A stretch of DNA of 64,000 bases from Trachythela sp. YZ-2020 (lineage: Eukaryota > Cnidaria > Anthozoa > Malacalcyonacea > Clavulariidae): assembly GCA_016169945.1 (NCBI GenBank), contig JADLSH010000395.1, forward strand, positions 8,088,001 through 8,152,000, in the 5' to 3' direction. The notes under the pieces are model-generated. The model searched no databases. It was not told where the DNA came from and saw nothing but the letters and a program-made list of their open reading frames with translations. Numbering within the stretch: the first letter of the stretch is position 1; the number at the start of each line of letters is the position of its first letter. The position numbers and the translations under genes are program-made. This document shows positions 57,370 to 64,000 of the stretch, in pieces.

Positions 57370-57850
57370 ACCGCTTATATGCTTCCTGCCGGGGCGTGGG
57401 AGTGTGTGTGGGAGACAATGTGTGCATGCATGGCTTTGTTTGCGTTGTTTACGCGAAATTTGTTACGATGACGACATCGTGAAATTATTTCAGCTCTTTT
57501 GTTGAGTAAACAATCCTTGTTTTTTTCTTTCAAAATACAAAATTTTTCTTCTAAACATAAATTGCATCGTTTTGATCCTCCCGTATACGAAATAGAATGT
57601 TTTAAAATTTGCCAATTAATACTGAAATCCTTATTGTTTTCTTTCAATGTCCAAATATATTTCGAAAGTTCCGTGTCATTTGCATGCTTTTTATGCTGAA
57701 AAGATTTAGTGTGGTTGGCCAATCGCTCTTTGAATGTGGTTGCAGTCATGCCAATGTAATTTTGATCGTGTTTGTGTTGCTTACTGTGACTGTTGCTTTG
57801 TATACTATGTCCCTAGTCATGCATTGTTTTTGAAGCGGGCAAATGGTGTT
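57370..57850 (-). pseudogene. Penelope GIY-YIG endonuclease
   Basis: IVYKATVT (GIY) is followed, after a frameshift, by NYIGMTATTFKERLANH (YIG, R and H of the catalytic set). Then SFQHKKHANDTELSKYIWTL and SYTGGSKRCNLCLEEKFCIL (with N of the distal motif and CxxC). The same block is repeated on the plus strand at 59612-59960, without the YIG part. Follows the RT in the same transcript. Confidence 0.75.
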
Positions 57851-59550
57851 TTTCTACAACTACAATTGGTAGTGTCCCTCTCCTGTGGCTTGTTATTTCT
57901 AGATATGCGTGCATTGTGTTTAGTGATTACTGACTTAATATTGTTCATGCAGCTATAGCTTACTTTAACTGTATTTCTGTTAAAAATTTTATGTAGCTTG
58001 TGGTGCAGTGGAAAATGCTTGTCAATTAGACTAAGGAAATTACGTCCCATGTTTGTGCTAACACTCTTGCTAAATGGTGGGTTGAACCAAATGATGTTGC
58101 GTTGCCTATTCCTGCGTTGTTTTTGCGGTGTGTGCTGAGTGTAGCTAAGTTCATGATTAAAGTTGCTATGCCTAAGTGCGTTCTGATATATGGGTGCAGA
58201 TTCCTGAAAAGTTTGCTCATCTGATGAAAGAAGTGCGATGCGCTTGTTAATTGATGCAGGTAGTTGTCTTGGGATGCTCGGTGGGTGATTAGAGTGCATA
58301 TTTATGTATAGTGGATCGTCATTGGGCTTCCTATAGGGCCTATGTTTTCCATTGTTAAGGTCGAAAGTTACATCTAAAAAGTTTACAATGCGTAAATTTG
58401 ATTCGGTGGAGATCTTTTCTTGTTTTGTCTGCTAAACGTGCTGATTTACTTTTTATAATAGCCAAACCGTCATCTCTATATAGGCCGATGCTTTCTTTGC
58501 CAAATTTCTTACTCAGGTGGTTTAAAATGAAAAGGCCTACTAACTCACAAATTTCCGCGCCGTCGAAACTGCCCATGCTAACGTCAAACAAACTATGGCT
58601 ATCTTTTTTTATCCATGAAATTCCGGTATTGAAAAGGAGAGATTTTCTAGCGTGTTTTATTATTGAAATATCGTTTTCAGGTATAGTAGCTAAATTTGAA
58701 GCCCAAGATAAAGCTTGGTCCAATAGTTTTTCAGAAATAGATGGGTAGAAATCCACAATGTCAAACGAAATAAAACTATGTCTGTCCTTATCTTTTATAT
58801 TGCCAAACCACTGAATAACTTGTTTTGTATTCCTCCATTGATTTAAATTCAGTTTTTCTCTCAAATTGGAATTAATTTTGTCCAAAATAACTTTGCTTAT
58901 TTTTCCGGATTCGCTTTTAGCAGGATTAATTAATCGGCATTTTGGATTGTTTTCGAAATTTTCTTTGTGATCTTTTATATATATAAATGCTTCGCGTTTT
59001 TCAATTCTGTCGCTGATTCCTAAATTGTTCGAAATGTTTTTAGTTCTGAATTAATTTCATCTATAGTGTCCTCGGATCCATGCTTATATGTTTTTGTGCT
59101 GTTGTCATGTAAGAGCTTGTTGTATGTGTCGAGCGAGGTTTCATAAATATTCCTAGTTTTGTCTGCAAAAATGAAAATGTTGGGAGACGAATTGATTTTC
59201 TTTAGATCGTTAGTCAAAGATTTCTGAAATTGGTTCCTATATGGCCGAAATTGTAAATTTTCGATTAATTTTATAAGGTCGTCTTCGAAAGGTTTCATTT
59301 CCGGAATAGAAGGAGGTGTTTTGTTGGATGCAAGGCCGAAATGGTTGTTTTGGTTTTCACATTTTTGGTTTTTATTAAGAAAGAAATTAGCTTTCCATCT
59401 CATACGTTTTATTACACTTTCCACTTTTTCAATCAAATTTTTCAAATAAGCGTCCTGTGATGGTATAGGGATATTCTTTAGTGAATAGTCAAATCGAAAT
59501 TGCAGCATTTTGAAGTTAAATAGAAATGAATAACGTAAACAAGAGTGCAC
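57817..59550 (-). pseudogene. Penelope reverse transcriptase
   Basis: Minus-strand order: FRFDYSLKNIPIPSQDAYLK, FADKTRNIYETSLDTYNKLL, NSNLREKLNLNQWRNTKQVI, SFISFDIVDFYPSISEKLLD (motif A, FDxxxFYPSI), SWASNLATIPENDISIIKHA, GSFDGAEICELVGLFILNHL, ESIGLYRDDGLAIIKSKSAR (motif C, YRDDG), then the thumb NAGRNFLSLIDKHFP-like block and HNARISRNNKPQERDTTNCS before the endonuclease. YRDDG and FYPSI mark Penelope-like RT. Frameshifts occur near 58355, 59000 and 57820. Confidence 0.8.
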
Positions 59551-59969
59551 AACCGATATACGGGTGCGAATATACGTGTAGGTTTAGGTCTACGAAACGC
59601 AAAGAGTGCTAAATCTTTTCAGCATAAAAAGCATGCAAATGACACGGAACTTTCGAAATATATTTGGACATTGAAAGAAAACAATAAGGATTTCAGTATT
59701 AATTGGCAAATTTTAAAACATTCTATTTCGTATACGGGAGGATCAAAACGATGCAATTTATGTTTAGAAGAAAATTTTGTATTTTGAAAGAAAAAAACAA
59801 GGATTGTTTACTCAACAAAAGAGCTGAAATAATTTCACGATGTCGTCATCGTAACAAATTTCGGAAACGCGTAAACAAACATAAACAAAGCCATGCATGC
59901 ACACATTGTCTCCCACACACACTCCCACGCCCCGGCAGGAAGCATATAAGCGGTCATTTCTTTTCGATA

Positions 59970-60023
59970 CTTGTAAACTGCCTGATGATTCTTTTACAGA
60001 TGAAACAGCCTGTTGCAGACAAG
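59970..60023 (+). ncRNA. Hammerhead ribozyme, copy 3
   Basis: Plus strand: CTTGT-aaa-CTGC (stem I 5'), CTGATGA, stem II (TCT-tttac-AGA), GAAA, stem III CA-GCC-TG, cleavage at GTT, GCAG-ACAAG (stem I 3'). All core positions are present. Equivalent to copy 2, at the outer right arm. Confidence 0.75.
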
Positions 60024-60125
60024 TTTTGAGGTAAGCGAAAAACTATAATTTGCTCTAACTATATGTTGTCGAGCACTCTTTGCGTTTCGTAGACCTAAAC
60101 CTACACGTATAATTATATATATGTA

Positions 60126-61300
60126 GACACATATATACACATACATACATAATATATACATAAACATATACATATACACACATACATACACACACATACT
60201 TACGCAGAAGGCTTTGTGGGGACTTGAGTTTGACTTCGCGTTATGGGGACCTGTGTGAAATTTGATATAAATTGCGTTACGGGGACTTCAAAGTGTAAAC
60301 ATTGTAAGGACTTAAAAAAAATAGTGTGAACATTGCGAGGACTTAAAAAAAGAGTGTGAACATCGTGAGGACTTAAATAAATCATTGTAAGAAATGTAAG
60401 ACTTCCGGACTTTCAACAAATATACCTTTATAGAGTGAGAGTTAATAGTTTGTTTTTCGTTCTTGACCTATTACGTGTGGTATTGTTTACATCGTTAATA
60501 TATTCAGTGAACGCCATTGAGAATGACTGCTAACCAACTACATTGTACAGTACCGTTGTGTCTTCGTTTATATACGACATTAGAAAGTAAATATTACGTA
60601 TTGATATTTCTATATAGAGCTGTTTTACTTTGTGCACATACTAACTTGATGCACTATTATTACGGGGAAGAAACTGGACCCGAGTTTGAGCAAATGTCCA
60701 AAATTACCCAATTTTCAGACTCATGATCTATATACAACAATATTTGCCTCCTCGGGGGCTCTCCGGCCCCAAACCCCAGGGTGTGAAGTCGATTTGTTTT
60801 ACCTGATAATTTAGTTAAAACAAAATATTTGTAGATTACACATATACAGTATACAGAATATACAGTAGATTACACACCTTGTAAATTACTCAGCTGTGGA
60901 AGCATGCTATAAAATGTCCATTTCAAGAAAATGACTCGTTTCTAGGAGACTTGTTATTAAAGATAGAAGTAATTCAAATGTCATTGCATTCTCATCTGAT
61001 TACTTTATATCAGCGAGTGAAATTGAATCTTGAAACAACAGCGCAAAAAATGGAAGGTTTTATAAAACCTTCACTGTAAATCATCTTGAAATAAAAGCAT
61101 ACAGTTGCAAGACGGAAGCAAGTGCAAAGGCGGTATAACACTATAACAGGTATTTCAGTTGTGAAACAGTTAAATAGCTTTTGATTCAAACAGTAAAGCA
61201 CGAAAGGATAGACTGGAAAAATATTGCAGAATGGTTAATTTCAACAATAACCTTAAACAACTAGGTTAAGGTGAACTCAAAGTAGTTTGAAGACCGTCTG
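60126..61300. other. Interelement sequence, no gene recognised
   Basis: Contains TATA-like repeats at 60120-60200, a diverged tandem repeat (60230-60380), a GC-rich stretch near 60750 and one member of a diverged direct repeat pair (60864-60932, with 61319-61413). The latter may be part of the upstream LTR of BEL element 2. Confidence 0.4.
60230..60380. repeat. Diverged tandem repeat, ~30-bp unit, 4-5 copies
   Basis: Units such as gtgtgaacattgcgagga plus cttaaaaaaa recur from 60230 to 60380 with differences in the middle. No coding role is seen. Confidence 0.75.
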
Positions 61301-61318
61301 AAAACATGAACGCTGGTA

Positions 61319-61540
61319 CAGTAGATTACACAGCTTGTAAATTTTACTCTGGACTTTTCCAAGAACACTCAGTGGTGGAGGCACTCTATAAACTGTTCAT
61401 TTCAAGAGGAACATTAACAGCAAATTGTCGATATTTACGATACTTCAGTTAAAACAAAACGTCAAGAGCCAAGGAAACACAAGTGTGACTGTTGAGATTG
61501 TCTTGATTCCATTAATTCTCATCCCTATTCAGCATTGGCG
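61319..61540 (+). promoter_or_regulatory. Probable end of BEL element 2 5' LTR and primer-binding site
   Basis: The direct repeat pair (60864-60932 and 61319-61413) and attggcgaccgattggcc at about 61534 match the arrangement of an LTR end followed by a tRNA primer-binding site. The LTR start and border could not be fixed. Confidence 0.4.
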
Positions 61541-61545
61541 ACCGA

Positions 61546-62340
61546 TTGGCCGTTTGTTATATGCAGTGCATGGGGGAGATAGGTGTGCAGAACTTCCATA
61601 ACATTACATTAAGTGTAGGTGAAACGAGCATGCAAGTTAACACAAACTCGCAAGTTAACACGAACTCGCAAGTTAACATGAACACGCAAGTCAACATGAA
61701 CACGCAAGATAACACAAACCCGCCATTGGATACAAATTTGAGTGAATGCTTGAATGAGTCTATAAGTGGTTCAAGTCATAGTACAACTGAAGGGCATCAA
61801 ACCCAGCAAGTTAAGGTAGCTAAGCCGAGGTTACCAAAATTATGTTTGCCTAAATTCAAGGGTGATGTTGAGAAATGGCATGCATTTTGGGAATTATTCG
61901 AATCATTAATACACAACAATGAAGAGATGTCTCCAGCCCGAGCCATTCAAGGTTTGCCATTGACAAATGCCAACTACAAGGTTGCCATGGACATATTGAA
62001 GGATAGGTTTGATAAGCCCCAAATGATAATCACTGCACACATGGATGACTTGTTAAAGCTACCTACCTTAGGCTCCAATTGTCGGGTTAAAGATTTTAGA
62101 GCTGTTTTGGATAAGTTAACAATTCATGTGCGAGGGCTTGAAACACTTGGTATTAGTGCTCATCAGTATGGCAGCCTGCTTACACCTATTGTATTGTCAA
62201 AGTTACCTTCCGATATACGATTGTTGGTTGCACGAAAGACAAAGAGTTATCTGCTGGAATTAAAGGTAGAAGTAGAGGCACGTGAAGCGAGTTTTTCATT
62301 GAAAGTGCACAATGACAATTTTGACAATAACAAATCGTAA
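61546..62340 (+). pseudogene. BEL/Pao element 2, gag
   Basis: The N-terminal low-complexity region has five repeats of the (Q)VNTNS / VNMNT type. Capsid-like blocks follow: PKLCLPKFKGDVEKWHAFWE, then ARAIQGLPLTNANYKVAMDI and KDRFDKPQMIITAHMDDLLK, LDKLTIHVRGLETLGISAHQ and LSKLPSDIRLLVARKTKS. The sequence between the NNEEMSP and ARAIQG blocks is shorter than expected, suggesting a small deletion. It ends at a stop at 62338; zinc knuckles continue in another frame. Confidence 0.8.
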
Positions 62341-63460
62341 CAATGCGGGCAAGAATAGTGCTACAGGGGCATTTTTTAACAATTCGAACAGTCAACCGAG
62401 TAACATTACATGTGTATTTTGTTCAAAGCCGCATTTCTCAGCATCTTGCGAAGAGGTTAAAGATGTTGGTAAGCGTAAAGAGATTTTAATGCGAGATCGT
62501 CGTTGCTTTTTGTGTCTAAAAAAGGGACACCGAGCCTCTGAATGTAATCGTTCATTACAGTGTCGCAAGTGTAATAAACGTCACCACCAGTCAATCTGCA
62601 ATTTGAGTAGAAGACCTGAATATTCGAGTAGCAGGGAAGGTAAGAAGCCCCCAGAAAGTCAGCATGCAGAATCAGGTGAGAATCGCGATTTGAGAACTCT
62701 TTCGGCAACTAGCTTTACAACTAAATCCAGTGTTGTTCTCCAAACTGCTACAGCAATGGCTCGTGGAACAACTACCTCAAATTCTGTGTCAGTTCGCATT
62801 TTGTTAGACGGAGGTAGCCAGCGTGGTTATATCACATATGATTTGAAGAATCGACTTGGTTTAAGTACAAAGCGTGTTGAAACTTTGAACTTAAGCATAT
62901 TTGGTGATAAGTTATATCGCAAACAAAAGTGTGCATTAGTCGAATTTTAGTTGTTCAAAAATGATGGTGATGTTCTGAGCATTTCAGCCTTGACATTTCC
63001 AAAGATTTGTAGTGCCATACCTTCTAAAGTTGATCTTAGTACATGCCCAGTTCTTGCATCGCTTGACCTAGCAAGTGATCCCACGAGTGATGACAAGCCA
63101 ATTGACATACTTATTGGTTCAGATATGTATTGGGACTTTGTTTCAGGGAAAGTTATTCGAAGTGAAACTGGTCTCGTAGCCATAGAAAGTAAATTTGTTT
63201 GGATTCTATCTGGAAGTACCGAAAGATCTGATGTTAATGCAAATTCTGGGAACGCCATCTCAGTGTCGAATCTTATCATCACGCGAGAAGTTGGTGTATG
63301 TGAGCAGACAGATGATCTTAAGTTAAATCTACAACGGTTTTGGCAAACCGAATCGATAGGCATTTATGAGCAATCTGACCAGAAAAGCGTCAAGGATGAA
63401 CAGTTTAAGATCAATATCGAAAGCGAAGGAGAACGATATTCAGTTAACTTGCCGTGAAAA
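62312..63460 (+). pseudogene. BEL/Pao element 2, nucleocapsid and protease
   Basis: A frameshift near 62330 leads to CVFCSKPHFSASCEEV, CFLCLKKGHRASECN and CRKCNKRHHQSIC, three zinc knuckles. The protease part then reads SVRILLDGGSQRGYIT (DGGS replaces DTGS/DSGS, typical of BEL), then after a TAG at 62948 the frame continues SALTFPKICSAIP, PIDILIGSDMYWDFVSGKVI and WILSG. It ends at a TGA at 63456. Confidence 0.8.
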
Positions 63461-64000
63461 ACCGATGATCAAGTGTTACCAACCCATTACGAATTGTCCA
63501 AAACGAGGCTGACGTACCTAGAACAGAGATTGCAGAAGAATGATAACTTAATGAAGAAATACGATGACATCATTGTCGAGCAACTAGAAGCCGGAATCGT
63601 AGAGCCTGTGAATACTTGCCTCATCATACAGTTGTACGGGAGGACAAGTCAACTACGAAGGTGCGAATCGTGCTTAATGGATCCGCAAAGTTAAACAACG
63701 AAGACTTGTCTATCAACGAATGCCTTGAATGTGGACCGAACTTAGTACCATCATTATTTGATATTTTGGTGCGTTTTAGGTCACATCCATATGCCTTAGT
63801 GGCTGACATCGAAAAGGCATTCCACATGATTTCGATTAAAGAGGAAGACCGGTTTATCTGGGATGGTTGTGTATCGTTTCTGCCGACTTGTGTTTGACCT
63901 CAAGCCTAGTCCTGCCATTTTAGCAGCCACAATCAAGCATCATATTTCACAGTATTAGACGAGCGAACCAGAAACAACCAAAGTATTAGAGAATGATCTG
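63461..64000 (+). pseudogene. BEL/Pao element 2, RT N-terminus, runs off window
   Basis: Frame continues from the TGA: THYELSKTRLTYLEQRLQKN, IIVEQLEAGIVEPV, a frameshift, then LPHHTVVREDKSTTKVRIVL, NGSAKLNNEDLSINECLECG and YALVADIEKAFHMISIKEED. A further shift leads to FCRLVFDLKPSPAILAATIK then HHI. The catalytic YVDD would lie beyond the window end. BEL order is diagnostic. Confidence 0.8.

Larger units (their letters stand above)
57120..60125 (-). mobile_element. Penelope-like element with inverted pLTR and hammerheads
   Basis: The minus-strand body (RT about 59550-57900, GIY-YIG 57850-57375) is bounded by inverted copies of its own 3' end: left 57126-57360, right 59571-60112. Both outer ends read tataattatacgtgtag and ggtctacgaaacgcaaag (right end reversed). 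The right arm contains an inverted copy of part of the GIY-YIG gene (59612-59960, plus). The 36-bp motif starting acgtgtaggtttaggtctac occurs at about 57133, 59571 and, reversed, 60110. Three hammerhead ribozymes are present. Frameshifts in the GIY-YIG region and RT show that it is inactive. Inverted pLTR layouts are known for this class. Confidence 0.85.

Noticed and set aside
60230..60380. A CRISPR-like array.
   Set aside because: Units are contiguous and diverged, with no unique spacers, and the genome is eukaryotic.

Overview
This window is eukaryotic, and almost certainly from a metazoan genome. It is AT-rich and gene-poor, shows a spliceable GT..AG intron, and is packed with LINEs, BEL/Pao elements, Penelope-like elements, Helitrons, hAT, MULE and Polinton/Maverick relatives. 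The mix (alpha-kinase with its usual N-terminal region, Polinton, hammerhead-bearing Penelope elements, MULE with SWIM and Ulp1-like parts) would suit a cnidarian or another early-branching or marine invertebrate. I cannot fix the taxon from sequence alone. Only one locus looks like a possible host gene, an alpha-kinase at 28.0-29.2 kb, and it is broken. Nearly everything else is transposon, usually inside another transposon, and almost every coding region carries stops or frameshifts.

Layout. 0-1 kb: decayed Polinton-type integrase (minus). 3.6-9.0 kb: a MULE-like transposase (plus) with a predicted intron at 6605-7219, split by a 2.3-kb TIR element (4163-6478) and by SINE copies. 9.3-19.2 kb: a cysteine-protease-like gene (minus) broken twice. 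The first break is a 4.8-kb transposon with ~600-bp TIRs (9493-14267, TSD AATA) that carries a ~2-kb AAGT/GGGT satellite and a transposase-like gene. The second is a Penelope-derived composite (14664-19048, 14-bp TSD) with outward-facing hammerhead ribozymes, itself hit by a 2.96-kb hAT-like element (14974-17936, 5-bp TSD). 20.2-22.3 kb: another Penelope-like RT (minus) with a hAT MITE inside. 22.5-26.8 kb: Helitron Rep/helicase (minus). 27.4-27.8 kb: integrase-core-like fragment (plus). 28.0-29.2 kb: alpha-kinase (minus), cut by the 5' LTR of a BEL/Pao element.

29.2-36.3 kb: BEL/Pao element 1 (plus), interrupted by a LINE (about 30.8-33.65 kb) and a Harbinger-type MITE (34170-34340). 36.3-39.2 kb: two more LINE fragments. 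39.2-42.6 kb: nothing recognised. 42.6-46.2 kb: nearly full-length LINE (minus) whose N-terminal ORF ends in a 2A-like motif. 46.2-46.66 kb: short LTR plus Gypsy-type gag start. 46.66-57 kb: a decayed Polinton/adintovirus-like element (packaging ATPase, probable capsid gene, membrane protein, chromodomain integrase, two tandem penton-like genes and a divergent gene). Its integrase is split by a LINE (about 51.0-54.8 kb), which is itself split by another LINE (53029-53610). 57.1-60.1 kb: Penelope-like element with RT, GIY-YIG and three hammerhead ribozymes in an inverted arrangement. 61.5-64.0 kb: BEL/Pao element 2 (plus), running off the window.

The window therefore reads as a layered insertion history rather than a pathway. 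Where target duplications or host reading frames can be rejoined across an insertion, relative ages can be read directly. No complete, uninterrupted autonomous element is present. No rRNA gene, CRISPR array or bacterial-type operon was seen.
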